Source of the DNA: Arachis hypogaea
Taxonomy: Eukaryota > Streptophyta > Magnoliopsida > Fabales > Fabaceae
Reading direction: 5' to 3'
DNA: 64,000 bases
Assembly: GCF_003086295.3 (NCBI RefSeq)
Contig: NC_092054.1
Location: 18,983,878-19,047,877 of the forward strand
The position numbers and the translations under genes were made by a program. Below, one piece after another: positions 24,118 through 35,600 of this stretch. Under the pieces are notes generated by a model, which saw nothing but the letters and a program-made list of their open reading frames with translations, was not told the origin of the DNA and did no database searches. The stretch's first letter is position 1. Each line of letters opens with the position of its first letter.

Positions 24118-25958
24118 TGTAACATACTACCACACAGAGCTTTACGCGTAAGTCGTAAAACAGAGGTGGTGTGGTATTACGACCTCTAAAATAATATATA
24201 TATATATATATATATGCACCCTACCTCCTCATACCTAAATCATTAGTTCTCAAACTTTCTTCACCTCCAAGTTACCACATATTCCTAGCTTCATTTCATT
24301 ACTAGGCCTAAAGCTAAGATCTAAGGTTAAAAGAGTGAAAATAGAGGTTTAGAGGTTTAAAATCATGTTTAAAATACTAAAATCCCATTTGCTGAAAACA
24401 GGGGGACGCGTACTCGTGGGAGTGCAATTTACCCATCAGGCGTACATATTACCTCGTTCGCGTACGCATGCATGCCAGACAGAAACACCCATCCACGTAT
24501 GGAGGGGTCCGTGTACGCACACATTGCAGATTAGTCAAAAATTGCTAAGTCTGCAGAATTTCAGCTTTACATACCAAACTTTCGACGCGCATAACTTTTC
24601 GTTTTAAAATATTTTTCATCCGTTCTTCAAACAGCGCAAACTTCACGGACCCAATTATCATATGAAACAAGTTTGAAACAATTTGGAGATCCGAATTCCA
24701 AGTTATGGCTCGTCAAAGTTCGGCCAAAAATTAGATTTTTCACGAAAATTCATAAACCTCTATTATCACCAACTCAACTCAATACTAACACTCTAAACAT
24801 GCAAACAGCACCACAACCTTTCAATTCAGCATCATAACCCCACATTCTATCAATACCAAGCATACCTCAACCTTACATGCGTTTCCTTCCAACAATTTCA
24901 ATAATAGCATCAAAATCATAATCATTAACATATCCACAATTAACAATTACCTTTACCACCATCAAAGTTATCATTTATTAGCTTCCTTACCACATCATCT
25001 ATATTCATACCATAAGACCAACAATTTATCATTTCTCAATAAACCAAGCATGCAATGCCAACTAAACAACCAAATAAATTCCAACACTTATAATTCAAGT
25101 TATCCTAAGTCGTCTAGCCTAAGTTTTCACAAGACATTACATATTAAATACGAGAAACCTAAACCATACCTTGGCTGGTACCTCCCTAAGCTAAAAAATA
25201 CCAAAATTCAAGCTTCAAGATTCCCAATTAACTCCAATAATTCCAGCCATCAAGGGTTTATTCCAAGAGCTCCAATTCACCAATTCAAGCTCCAATTTAA
25301 AATAATTTCAATCTAATTCATACAATTCACTAAATTAGCATTAGGGTATACAAAATTGGACAAAATACAAGGGTTTAGAGTTTTTTTACCTTACCCATTG
25401 ATGTTTGGAGTATAATCCAACAATTATCCAATGTTAGATTGCACCTAAACCACCAAAATCATCAAAATCACTCAAAACTCAAACCAATTTTGTGGGAAAA
25501 GGGGGCACAGAGAACTGGGCATGAATTATAGATATACTTACCACTTTATTAGATTGAATTGAAGAGGACTCCAAGACGAATTCGTGGTCGTAAATGGCTC
25601 GTCAATCAAAGCTCCGGATTAAAAGTTGCAAGGATTTAAAGTGGAACCAAGGGTTTTGGAACTTTCCCCCTCTCTCCCCTTGTGTTCTTCCTCAACAGCG
25701 TGTTTCTCATGAGTGTGGGGAGGAATGGGCTGAGTTCATGATGTTAGGGGAGTGTGGATTGGCCCTGGGCCCAATACGGGCCCGGTTCGTCCGGTTTGAC
25801 CCGTTTGGCCCAATTTTGGGCTAAATTCTTTAAAATTAGTGTCAAAATTCTTGTTTTAATTAGTTCTATCTTATTAAACTATAAAATTAGCATTCCTAAT
25901 TTTTTTTATTAAAATTTAATTTATTGACTAATTATTTGCTAATTTTACGGGGTTTACA
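24118..25958 (-). repeat. 5' LTR of the 18890-25958 element
   Basis: 1841 bp, TGTAACATAC...GGGTTTACA. It shares 24118-24190 and 24215-24640 with the left LTR but lacks the 1.75 kb in between, collapsed onto a TA repeat at 24193-24214. The distal 1.3 kb is unique to this copy. A CpG-rich palindrome cluster lies at 24405-24520. Target sequence resumes at 25959. Confidence 0.8.
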
Positions 25959-26224
25959 GAAGTCTCCCGACTTGGACGTCTCTCAAGTCGATGCCTTCAA
26001 AAAAGTTGTGGATGGGAAAGTTGTTTCCCATTTGTAATTTACATACAATTTCCTTTACTTATTTTCTTATTTTGAGGTTGCTACCTCGTTATTTTTGACA
26101 CTTTTGCAATATCATTCGCGTTTCTTTTCGAGATTTGAGTTATTTTTCCCGTTATGTCGGGGTGATTGAATTTTAACATTTTATTCATATCAACCCAAGA
26201 AACAAGATGCTCATCTAGTCTTTT

Positions 26225-27174
26225 TTTTCAATCCACTCAAGATTACCTTGTTTGCAGCCTTGGCCTACCCATTCGCCTGGGAATGTTCTACCGAGGCAAA
26301 AATTTATCGAATCCTCAAGCTAGACAGTAATTCTCGGAATCTCGTGTATGTGAACTGGGTTCTGTTATCCGTGATGATGGATTCCAAAATTTCAAACCTT
26401 GATATGATGTCTCTCCATACGAACTTTCGACATTAGGCAGAGTTAATGCTAGACAATGGTGCAGCTTCGATCTATTTGGTGAAATAGTCTATAGCAACTA
26501 TAAGCAGGGTCGGAGCTAAATAAAATATTAGAGGGGGCCAAAAATATTTACACAATAAAATAAGACTAAAATAAAATTTTAAGGGAGGCTAAACTGAAAT
26601 TTACATGTAAAAAATTAAAATTAGGGGGCAATAGCCCCCGTTTTTCTATATGTAGCTCTGCCCCTGTATCTCACCTGCCTGGGACCTTATGGAAATGGTC
26701 CCAGCAATTCCAACCCCCATTTAGCGAATGGTTGCATTGGTGTAATGGAAACGAGTTCATGGGGTGATGCCTGATGGAGGCTGTTGTGTTGTTGATACTT
26801 ATCACATTTCTTTACATACTCAGTGGCATCTTTGATAAGCGTTAGCCAGTAGTATCCGGCTCTGATGACTTTCTATGCCAACAATTTCCCCCCAAGTGGT
26901 GTCCACAGCAGCCTCCATGGATTTCCTGCAGTACATACATTGTTTGTTGGTCGCTTAAGCATTTCAATAAAGGCTGGGACATGCCTCTTTTATACAATTG
27001 CCCGTTTATCACAGTATACTTGGCTACTTTGAGCTGTAATTTCCTTGCCTCCTTGGGATCATTAGGCAATGTCCCACATTCTAGATATTCACAAATAGGG
27101 TTCATCCAGTTATTAAGAGTAGATGAACACAAAGTTTGAACATCGGGTTCTGTCACAGTGGGCTCTATGAGCAC
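26225..27174 (-). pseudogene. integrase of Tat element B
   Basis: 27174-26842 encodes the N-terminal part with VLQEIHGGCCGHHLGGN (HHCC zinc site) and the preceding NGQLYKRGMSQPLLKCL. Beyond a small hAT insertion (26505-26666), the catalytic core reads DYFTK, ITDNRTQFT and SVEHSQANGQ, covering all three DDE-core positions. Stops interrupt it and the C-terminal region is deleted. The core ends less than 200 bp from the end of the antisense gene, so the two genes converge. Confidence 0.78.
26505..26666. mobile_element. small hAT-like MITE (dTph1-type ends)
   Basis: 162 bp with imperfect inverted ends: CAGGGTCGGAGCTA on the left against CAGGGGCAGAGCTA read inward from the right. The CAGGGGCRGAGC terminus is typical of dTph1-like hAT MITEs. 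It interrupts the integrase core of element B, where homology with element A breaks. I see no clear 8-bp TSD. Confidence 0.65.
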
Positions 27175-27324
27175 ATATTGTATTAAACTACGATTTTTCG
27201 AGTCGGGCTTAGTGCTTGCAAGTTTAGATAGTACATTAGCACGAGTGTTTTATTCTCTAGATACATGTTTAATCGAGAAAGAATCGAAGGTTTTTACCTC
27301 TTGTTGTACCTTTTTCAAGTATTG

Positions 27325-27771
27325 TTACAATAAGGGGTCCCTTGCTTGGTATTCCCCGTTAACTTGAGAGGTCACCAACTGTGAGTCACTAAATGTGGTG
27401 ATGTTCGTTGCTCTGACATCCCGAACTAGTACCATTCCTGCAAGCAAAGCCTCATACTCAACTTGGTTATTTGAAATAGGGAAATCAAATTTGATGGAGA
27501 CTTCAACAACCACATCTTCTCATCTGGTCAAGATGACTCCTGCTCCGCTATATTGGAAGTTGGAAGATCCATCAACGTGTAGCCCCCACATCGGTATGTC
27601 GGGATCAGGGTGCGTCATCTCGTCTAGAAAATCGACAATCGCTTGAGCCTTGATGGATGAGAACAGCTCGTAATGTACATCAAATTGAGACAACTCTATG
27701 GACCAGTTCATCATCCGACCCGCGAGGTCGGATTTTTGAAAAATCTTTTTCATTGATTGGTCGGTCCGCAC
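27325..27771 (-). pseudogene. second RNase H of Tat element B
   Basis: Two frames cover the domain. 27771-27520 gives AQAIVDFLDEMTHP then WGLHVDGSSNFQYSGAGVIL; 27513-27325 gives VEYEALLAGMVLV and FSDSQLVTSQVNGEYQARD. The catalytic D (HVDGS), E (VEYEA) and D (SDSQ) are kept. This archaeal-type RNase H sits directly after the gypsy RNase H in Tat elements and probably removes RNA from the RNA:DNA hybrid. A stop separates the halves near 27517. Confidence 0.82.
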
Positions 27772-27804
27772 AATTATTAAGTAACTTTGGAAATACTAGC
27801 ACAA

Positions 27805-28299
27805 CTAACGTGCCAATGTTAGTAATGCAAAAGCGAGTTTCTCTATTTTTGAGTATCGCAGCTCAGGTCCTTGGAGGACTTTGCTAACGAAATATACTAT
27901 TAGTTGATGCTTGTCCTGATTCTCTAAGACCAAGGCTGAAGCCAGGGTCTCTTCGGTTACGTACAAATATGGATATAGGGGTTGGCCATGCTTGGGTTTT
28001 GCCAAAATAGGGGGAGATGAAAGCAAATTTTTAAAATGTTGGAAACCAGCCTCACATTCCTCCGTCCAAGTAAAGTCAACATCTTTCTTCGTTAAGTTAA
28101 AGAATGGTTTGGCTTTAGTAGTAGAGACTCCCAAGAACCTGGATAAGACGGCCAACTGACTTGTCAGCCTTTGGACCTGTTTGAGGTTTCGAGGACTTGA
28201 CATGTCCAAGATTGCTTGGCACCTTTCGGGATTAGCCTCTATACCTCTCTGGGTAACCATAAATCCTAAAAAATTTACCTCCCCAAACTCCAAAATCAC
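27805..28299 (-). pseudogene. RT thumb and first RNase H of Tat element B
   Basis: An open frame of 164 codons. It begins [20 protein letters not shown] and continues LKQVQRLTSQLAVLSRFLG (RT connection) and DFTWTEECEAGFQHFKNLL. The RNase H block YLYVTEETLASALVLE, VYFVSKVLQGPELRYSKIEKLAFAL follows. This is the standard gypsy order. In the catalytic position Y-L-Y-V-T replaces the usual acidic D, as is common in the degenerate first RNase H of Tat elements. It is the longest intact pol piece of the element. Confidence 0.82.
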
Positions 28300-29113
28300 A
28301 TTTTGTCGGGTTCAGCCTCATTCTGTGAAGTCGGAGGTGTTTGAACACTTCCTAGAGGTCCTTGATCAAGTCAGAATCTTCATTAGTTTTGATAAGCATA
28401 TCATCAATTTATACTTCCATGTTCCTCCTGATCTGTTGCTTGAAAACTTTTTCCATTAGCCTTTGGTATGTCGTCCCTGTATTTTTCAAACCAAAAGGCA
28501 TTACGGTATAACAGTAAATTCCCTCTAGGGTAATGAAAGCTGTCTTTTCTTTGTCAGCTTTGTGCATCGGGATCTGGTTGTATCCACTATAAGCATCCAA
28601 GAAGCTAAGAACCTGATATCTTGAGGAGGAGTCGATCATATTATCTATGTTAGGTAAAGGAAAATCGTCTTTTGGGCAGGCTTTGTTTAAATTGGTGTAA
28701 TCCACACACATTCGCCACTTTTCATTAGACTATTTCACCATTACCACATTCGACACCCATATGGAATAAGTTAGTTCCTGGATAAACCCGGCATCCAATA
28801 ATCTCTGGACTTGGCTTTTGACCTCGGCTGCTCGGTCGAGTGACATCTTATGACATCGTTGCGCGACCGGCTTGAAGGCGGGGTCAATGGCCAATTAATG
28901 GGACATGAATGCGGGGTCTATTCTGGGCACATCAGCGGGTTCCCAAGCAAATAAGTTTACATTACCTCTCAATAAATTTTGGAGTTTTGATTTCAGGGGG
29001 TAGGGTAGCTCTTTGTTGATCATGGTATATTTTTCTGGCTTGTCCCTAATTTGAAACTTTTCAAGTTCTCCGTTGGGTTCTGGTCTCGGGTTCTCCTGAA
29101 TTCGAGTGTCCAA
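28300..29113 (-). pseudogene. reverse transcriptase of Tat element B (stop in YxDD)
   Basis: 29113-28895 encodes the pre-RT linker (VNLFAWEPADVPRIDPAFMSH). 28711-28409 encodes the palm: MCVDYTNLNKACPKDDFPLP, FLDAYSGYNQIPM and MPFGLKNTGTTYQRLM, ending EV and then a stop where the catalytic Tyr should be. The remaining residues IDDMLIKT follow directly. The Tyr codon TAT has become TAA at about 28409-28411. Fingers and palm are otherwise well preserved, and element A keeps YIDD at this site. Confidence 0.85.
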
Positions 29114-29152
29114 GTCAACAAGAAAGACTTTGGTAGACTATTTGTCCTTATC

Positions 29153-29746
29153 TCAAAGCATGAGACTAACTTTGTTACACTTGACTGTGGACACCCGATC
29201 CCCGCGAATAGTCGCAACCCAGTTTTCTGCTATTAGGAACTTCATGACTAAGAACTTGGTTGAAATGAACGCGCATAAATCATTAAGAATCTTCCTTCCC
29301 AGAATGACATTGTAAGCTGTAAAATCTTGAAGAACAACAAATTTAGCTTGCACCGCTTTTATGTTCGTGCCTTCTCCTAAGGTAAAGAGAAGATTCACAG
29401 CTCTATCCAGCTTTATATAGTGATCCCCCAGGCCAACGACCCCTGGGAGGTGGAATTTTAGGTGTTGATCGTTTAACCCCAGAGTGTCAAATGCGTTCCT
29501 AAAAAGGAGGTTTGAGTCTACGCCGGTATCAATGAGGATCCTCTTCACAATGCCATTACCCAATCTGGCCGTGATAACGAGGGGCTCGTCTTCTTCCAAT
29601 GTGACGGCCCAGAAATCATCCGATGTGAACTGGACTGTCGGGATGCTTGTTACCTTGAGAACTTCCGAGGTTGCGGATTTGACGTCTTTTTTCACAGTGC
29701 TGTTGGATCTTGGCAACTTATTACTTCCAACCACTACGTTGACCAC
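29153..29746 (-). pseudogene. aspartic protease of Tat element B
   Basis: 197 codons open. The core reads LVITARLGNGIVKRILIDTG with D-T-G as the retropepsin catalytic triad, followed by VDSNLLF. Then come GVVGLGDHYIKLDRAVNLLF and the conserved AYNVILGRKILNDLCAFIST. The usual Ala/Ser after DTG is Val here. As part of a polyprotein it has no start of its own. It is separated from gag by a frame change near 29750 and from RT by a short gap. Confidence 0.85.
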
Positions 29747-29749
29747 AAC

Positions 29750-31252
29750 CTATGTTGTCTCCTCCATGTTCTCTGGAGGTCTCGAGCTCCTTGGGTTTCT
29801 AGTTTCTCGATCTTCTTCCTTGTTACATTGTCTTGGCAGTTGTACGTGTTGGACGAACTCAGGAAGCTTTCCGTCTTGGATTGCTTGTTCCAAGGCATCC
29901 TTAAGATCAATAGAAACTTTAGTCTTGTGACCATGGGAATTGTGGTAATCACAATATTGGGATTTATTTAGTGAGGCTCTGGGTCGGATTTGCGTTGCTT
30001 TTGGCAAGATGCCTCTATGAGAGACTTATTGATAAACTTCAGTAAAGGAGGCTACCAACGGAGTGTAGGAGGTGAATTTTCCAACTTTAAAAAATGAAGA
30101 TTTTGAGTTCGAGGTCTGTTCCGAGTTTTCTCCTTTTTGAGGAGATGGTGCTGGGTTTTTCCTTTTAGTGGAGACTACCTTTAACACAACCTCATCTCGC
30201 ATGTATTCTAACGCGATTTGATGGATTTTTTCTATAGATTTTATATCCTTGGAGGTCAAGTGTCTACAAAAATCTCCTTCCAATAGTCTGGCAATCAAGC
30301 ATAGGCACACGGCTTCAGGGATTCGTGTGTTCACCTCTAGAAGTGCTTTGTTGAACCGATCTAGGTAGTCTCGAATGCTTTCTCCTCCCGTTGTTCTACT
30401 TCCAACAACAAAATCGGGTGTTTCGCCTGAGTTCTCCTGGTGGTGAAGTAAGCCAAAAACTTGACTTTAATGTCCACAAAGGAGGAGATTGATCCGGTGG
30501 GTAAGGTGTTAAATCATACCATGGCGGGTCCCGACAGTGTTATCAGGAAAGCCTTACACCGGATGGCATCCTCAACTCCTTCTAGATTCATCCTAGCTTC
30601 AAAGGCATCAATATGCTCTTGAGGATCTATTTTTCTGTCATACTTCAAGTCAGTCAGCTTGTCGAAATGTTTCGGCAATCGAACTTGTAGGATGTGGGAG
30701 GCAAATAGAGTCTGACCCATAATGACGTGTTCTCGAGATTCCCTAAGCCTTTTAGGAGTTGGACTCCTTTGCGGAGTCCTCCTCCTTTTAGACTTGGCGG
30801 ATCTTGATTCCTCTTTCGCCCGAGAATCGCCGCGCGCGTCGACGGGGTGACCCTCTCTTGTCTTTACGACGTGGGGGAGAAGGCGAAACTTGCCGATGCT
30901 CCCTCCTACGTTCATGGTTCCCATTGCGAAGCTCATCACATTCCTTAACAGGGAGACTTTGAGAATGGGAATGCCTGGATAATGAGTGTTCAACCAATTG
31001 CCGTTGAAGCTCAAGCTGATATCGTTCCAACTCTTTTACCCTATGCCGCATTTTTTGCATAGCGTGGTGATAGTCGTCACCTAAGCCAGCAAAGTGACGA
31101 CCTTCTTGATTGACGGGTTCACGATTTTCATAGCTTGGAATGGCTTCTTCACGACTTGGCATGAGTTCTGTTTCATGTCCATCTTCCTGGTGTTGGCTTT
31201 TTAGTAGAGTTTTTAGATTGACGGTGGATTGAATCCGTCGTTCGGCCATCAT
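29750..31252 (-). pseudogene. gag of Tat element B
   Basis: The start ATG at 31252-31250 lies 19 bp inside the primer-binding site. The first frame (31252-30788) is charged and coiled-coil-prone (MQKMRHRVKELERYQLELQR), then Ser/Arg-rich. The capsid region continues in another frame to 30514 (PQEHIDAFEARMNLEG, AIRCKAFLITLSGPAM) and in a third at 30334-30026. 30007-29750 holds YCDYHNSHGHKTK, a nucleocapsid-like Cys/His block. At least two frameshifts. Order and content match gag of element A. Confidence 0.82.
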
Positions 31253-31270
31253 TGTTGATAAAGTGGGATC

Positions 31271-31286
31271 CCCACAGACGGCGCCA
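31271..31286 (-). promoter_or_regulatory. primer-binding site of element B
   Basis: The minus strand reads TGGCGCCGTCTGTGGG, two bases inside the 5' LTR. It is identical to the site of element A apart from its edge. Confidence 0.8.
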
Positions 31287-31288
31287 AA

Positions 31289-31646
31289 TGTTCATGCTCA
31301 GAGCGAGGACACGATCTGAGGTGGTGAAGGTAGGAGATCACAACTTCGTCACTGTTGAACCAGGTCGGGAGGCAACCTGCATGATACTCCGATGCTAAAG
31401 TCAGTAGAGTGTGAGATTGTAAGTGAGTTTTTGTGTCCTTACCTGATGGTTGCATCCCCTTTTAATCTTGACTCTTTGGGGCTATCGTTTTTTCGGTATT
31501 AAGTACTCATTATGACGCATTGTTTACTGGAATTCGACGGTTGTGGAGTATGGCAACATATCCATTGTGGCATCCAGCTATTATCCCGTGAAGTCAGTTA
31601 TAGCCTTAATCGTTGGGTTAGTTACGTTCTCTTTTTCTCCGTAACA
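31289..31646 (-). repeat. 5' LTR of element B
   Basis: 358 bp, TGTTCATGCTC...CCGTAACA; partner of 12567-12925. Numerous transitions separate the two, which indicates an old insertion, consistent with the several later insertions inside. Confidence 0.87.
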
Positions 31647-32399
31647 TGTTTATTTCCTTACATTTCTATGGTTTGAGCACCGCTATTAAATAAGGGTATA
31701 GGATTCATATATGCTTTTCAAATTAAGACAAAATCCAAGCAAAATAGAACACAAACATACTTCTAGAATGTTTTGCTTGTGTTTCTTTTTTTTCATATTT
31801 TTAGTATTGTTATTTTTGGGATTTCATAAAAATAATGAAAACAATATTTTTTATTAATAAAATCACGTTTTGAATTTCATTTCCTATTTTTACATTTTTT
31901 ACAAAATTATAAATTAAAAATATTAAAAATAAGAATACAACCAGTCATGTTTTAAATAAATGTTCACAAACTTTTTTCACATTCCCTCTCATCGTCTTTT
32001 CTTTACCAAATGATAACCCACTTGACTTGTCTTAGAATGGAGATTAATCACTGTTTGTCAAAGATAAACACGTTTTGGGAAAAAGAAAAGGGAGAATATA
32101 TGTGATTCTCTTCCATGGATAAGGCAAAAGCTGAAAAGCCGGTCCAAAGAAGGAAGAATGTAACAAAGTGTGTTCTCTTTTTCTTATTACAAAACAAATG
32201 CCTTTTACGATGCGGGATAAAAAGTAGCGTATACGTGGGTTAACTATTGCCGGCTTTAAAAATTCTGATTCTGATAAAATGAAAAAAGGGAACGTAAAAA
32301 ATAATTTATATAAAATGTTTGGTACGGTAGAGACTTTGCCGTAGTGATAATTTATTTGCCTCGTGAGCAATGGCACCTGAACTTGGATAGGAATCTTAA
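31647..32399. other. AT-rich spacer, no gene
   Basis: Mostly AT-rich single-copy-looking sequence. A minus-strand frame at 32376-32044 has no recognisable domain and is probably spurious. Confidence 0.5.
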
Positions 32400-32672
32400 A
32401 AAGTGTTGTGCGTGAACGTGTACCAATATTTTAAAAATCGAATATCAGAAATATTTTAAATATTTAATATAATTAAAATAAGACATTAAAAATAATTACA
32501 AAAATTAATTTATATTTTAATATTAATAAAATATCAAAATATCATTACGATTTATCTAAAAAATATTTTATATTTTATATGTATACGTGTTCCCGTGTCT
32601 TATAAGATTTTAAAATTCGTGTGTCGACGTGTCCCGTGTCGTGTCGTGTCTCGTGTCTGTGTCAGTATCTGT
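32400..32672. repeat. truncated copy of the GACACG-type element
   Basis: Reverse-complement relative of 227-480. It has the same AT-rich core (ATATCAAAATATCATTACGA against its complement at 335-360) followed by a GTGTCCCGTGTCGTGTCGTG run. The half corresponding to 490-695 is missing. No TSD seen. Confidence 0.7.
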
Positions 32673-33299
32673 GCATCACAGATATAGCTAATAAAACTGG
32701 TCTGACCGAAAACTGCATGCCTCTTCGGTTCAGTTCATTAAAGAAATTGTCAATCTAAAATCTATTGAAGAATTGCTAAATTAGTTGGTTGGGCTGAGCC
32801 GGAATCCGGTTAGTTTTCTCTATCTTGTCCTAGAGGACATCGTTTTGAGGTTTAAGAAAAAAGAGCAAAAATTGAAAAAATAAATAAATAAAAAGACACC
32901 TGATGAATCCTTTTTCCCTCATTTTTAGGTAGTGTTTGTTTTTAGAAAATAAAATTGAGATTTAAAGACTAAGATTCAGTATTATGTTTAATGGTTAAAT
33001 ATTAGAATTAAAATTTTAGTTTTGAGATACAAAATTTTAGTCCTTTCAATACCTCTAGAAAGTGGGGATACAAAGGACTGAAATTCCTGAACACGAAAAC
33101 TAAAATTTTAATAATATTTCTTCTCGAAAATACTTTCATTTAACATTTCAAATTTTCATTTTATCCCTTCCACCTGTCCAACCTTCCCTCACTTCCCCCG
33201 TACCTACTCCCTCCATCTCCTCTGTCGCGGCCGTCTTCTCCTTCCAGCGTCGTTCTTTCCGGCAAGCACAACGATCAATGACGGCGGTAACTAGCATTA
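32673..33299. other. unclassified repeat-like DNA
   Basis: Includes a degenerate CCGGTT-type stretch (32690-32870) and an AT-rich segment with repeated AAAATTTTAGT words (32930-33130). A C/T-rich run (33165-33260) follows. No coding support. Confidence 0.35.
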
Positions 33300-35550
33300 T
33301 CAAAATTTAGTTTTATTGTCACAAGTTCAACTCAATTCAAATTAAAATAGCTGAGAGTATTACTTGCGGATCGTCCTCTTTAGGATGTGCAATTATGTGA
33401 ATCAAAGTTGGTTGGGATAATTGGGATTGATAAGCATAAACAAGAAACTAAACTAACAAAACTAAATATGCGAGAAACTTAAACTGCAAGAAACTAAAGT
33501 AGGGATGATGGAATTATCAACTGAGCAATTATGAAATTAACAAGGCACAACATGAATTAAAATCTATTCTGAAAACTAATTAAACTAACTAGAAATAGCT
33601 AAAACAAGGGGTGTATATGGACTGGGCCACACCGGGTTTGGCTTAACCCAGACCCGACCCGAATATAGATCGGGTCTAATTTTTAGACCATAACCCGATC
33701 CTAGACCCGATGAAACCTACGCACCTTCGGACCGGGTGAAAATCGGATAAAAACCGGGTAAAAACCGGGTCTTTAGCATGTAAAAATCACCTAATCTCCA
33801 ACCATTATTTCACAATTCATATAGTAAAATTCACTTAAAAAAATATAACAAGAACCAACCCTTCTCTAAAATTAAAGCATAACCATAATCAATACTAATA
33901 TTGTCTAATAACACCAAATATTTAAATCAATACAAATAACACAATATTATGCATTAGTCTAAAGTCTTATGCATTTTAAACATAAAACATTAACTTATAA
34001 TCTTATAATGACTAATAACACAAAATATTAAGGTTTACAATATTTAAATTCCACATAAGAATAGCCATCATCCATCACTGATAACACAAACTATTAATTG
34101 TGTACGATGACCGGGCCACCGGGCCAAGTTCGGGTGACCCGAGCTATGGCCCGACCTGACCCAAAATAATGACCGGGTCTGTTTTTGAGACCCTTACCCA
34201 GCTCTAAACCCGATAAAATCACACTAAATTAGCCCCTAAAGTGTTCGGGGTCAGGCCGGATCTTCGGGCCGGGCCAGGCCATGTACACCTCTAGCTAAAA
34301 CAAAAGGTGATCAAAGAAGGTTTTTGGGTTTTAGTATAAGTGTAAAAGGCTATTAGTTAAGGTATGGAAAAAAGGGATCACCATCCTTATCTAACAATCA
34401 TGTAATGACAATTGTGAGTAATCAATCCCATTAAGTCTACCTCTATGCTTGAGGAAAGTCAAATAAGCATAGTCAACATCAATCCATAAGTCCTAATCTA
34501 ACTACTAATTGACTTAGTAGAAGATTAGTGTCAATGGGTGTTAATTTAACTAACAGAGATTTCACATTATTGATCCAATCAGACATAATGACTCAAGATC
34601 ACCCAATTCTTTTAACCTAGGCCAAGAGTGTCAAAAACTACGGTATAATCAAAGAAAATATTTCATCAAACACTTGATGTGCACTAAATAAAGACATGGG
34701 TAAGTTGCAAAATAAATGAAAATTAAAACTACCAACTACATATAATCACTATCAAAGGCTATAATAGACATGGAAGGAACATAAAACTCAAATTCAATTC
34801 AAGAAAATTCAATATTCACAGCAGTATCAAACTATGGTCATAAGTAATAAAAATGAGTAACTAACAAGTAAACTAGGTAATTGAGAGTGCAATGACTACA
34901 AAATTAAAAAGAAAACTAAAATTAAACAAGATCCAAACTACAATTCAGTAGCAAAGTATTAATAATCTTAAAAAAACCTAGAGAGAAGGTGAAATATTTC
35001 TCTCAAAAAAAAAAAAGAAGACTTAGAACAAAATCTAAAGGATTTCCTAAGTATGAGTGTGTGTCCATCTGCTTCTATTCTCTAGTTAATTAGCCTCAGC
35101 TTGGGTTGGAAATAGGCCCAGAGACCTGCAGAAAATCGCCACTCACGTGCTCCTTTAATAAGGTACGTTTTTTGTGTTCCGCGTACACGACAGGGGTCCG
35201 CATACACGAGATTACCAAAATTTCACATGGTGCGTACGCAGCAATGTCTCGCGTACGCGAGATTACTAAAATTTTCATGATTCATTGCTTTTGCATGTCC
35301 TCTTCTTCACTTTTTCAAGTCATCATTACCTTATAGGTCCTGAAACACTTGAACACACATATCAAGACATCGAATGTAGTCAAAAGTGAAATAAATTAAT
35401 CAATTAAATACCTCAAAAAGTATGTTTTAGTCACTTAAGTATATTAGGAGAAAATCATAAAAACATGCAATTTCAATGAATAAACGTGAGAAAAGTCGAC
35501 GAATTTCACTCATTTAAAGCAGATAAATACCATAAAATGTGGATTTATCA
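33300..35550 (-). repeat. 3' LTR of the truncated Athila-type element
   Basis: The minus strand starts TGATAAATCCACATTTTATG at 35550. It contains a weaker CpG cluster at 35165-35270 (GCGTACACGA, GCGTACGCGAG) and is interrupted by the hAT element at 33606-34293. The far end near 33300-33320 is approximate. Confidence 0.7.
33606..34293. mobile_element. non-autonomous hAT element
   Basis: 688 bp. The left end AAGGGGTGTATATGG pairs with the right end CCATGTACACCTCTA. A perfect 8-bp TSD, GCTAAAAC, lies at 33598-33605 and 34294-34301. The arms are rich in GGGCC, ACCCGAC and CCGGGT words around an AT-rich core. No transposase frame. Confidence 0.92.
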
Positions 35551-35600
35551 AACCTCCCTCCCTTCCACACACACTTAAACCCTGTATGTCCTCATGCTAA
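35551..35600 (-). promoter_or_regulatory. AGGA-loop hairpin and polypurine tract
   Basis: The minus strand reads TTAGCATG, loop AGGA, then a decayed arm CATACAGG. GTTTAAGTGTGTGTGGAAGG and GAGGGAGGTT follow directly, ending at the LTR start. The tract would prime plus-strand synthesis. The hairpin is the same module seen intact at 53261-53299. Confidence 0.75.

Larger units (their letters stand above)
18890..25958 (-). mobile_element. decayed Ty3/gypsy element (Tekay/Del-like?)
   Basis: The right (5') LTR, 24118-25958, and the partial left (3') LTR, 18890-about 21290, start alike (TGTAACATNCTACCACACAG). The primer-binding site lies at 24102-24114. Gag lies at 23183-23899 on the minus strand; only a vestige of RT remains near 22600-22740, and the rest of pol is deleted. 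The left LTR lacks the last 1.3 kb of its partner but keeps 1.75 kb that the partner has lost. Flanking 5-mers GAATG and GAAGT are imperfect. The lineage name is an inference from the MASRGRGRG gag start and tRNA-Met site. Confidence 0.75.
13642..26037 (+). pseudogene. antisense gene of Tat element B, interrupted three times
   Basis: Homologous to the antisense gene of element A. It begins ATGGTTAGAAAAAAGGTC after CCCTGTAG. N-terminal blocks include DWLWMYET, LPFSDFQ and GFELLCSFL (13900-14090). Insertions then intervene at 14418-15770, 16002-18236 and 18890-25958. Between them lie MARGLAAIAEMKRRL (about 15910) and a coiled coil (18535-18876; VDELNSSITTLQANQTSLED). The C-terminus after the last insertion is LDVSQVDAFKKVVDGKVV. 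The GT-AG intron (GTGAGATT at about 15826, TCTTACAG ending at 15903) sits where element A has its intron. Stops occur at the same three codons as in element A. Product role unknown. Confidence 0.75.
12567..31646 (-). mobile_element. Tat-type Ty3/gypsy LTR retrotransposon B (with nested insertions)
   Basis: LTRs at 12567-12925 and 31289-31646 start TGTT and end TAACA. The flanking 5-mers TATTT (12562-12566) and TGTTT (31647-31651) differ by one base, consistent with an aged TSD. A TGGCGCCGTCTGTGGG site adjoins the right LTR. The minus strand holds gag, protease, RT, two RNase H regions and integrase (31252-26225); the plus strand holds the antisense gene (13642-26037). A solo LTR, a short LTR element, another gypsy element and a small hAT MITE are inserted, stretching it to 19 kb. 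All genes are broken. Confidence 0.88.

Noticed and set aside
29484..29930. 148-codon plus-strand frame
   Set aside because: Shadow of the protease/nucleocapsid region on the minus strand of element B.
32044..32376. 110-codon minus-strand frame
   Set aside because: AT-rich spacer composition and no recognisable motif.
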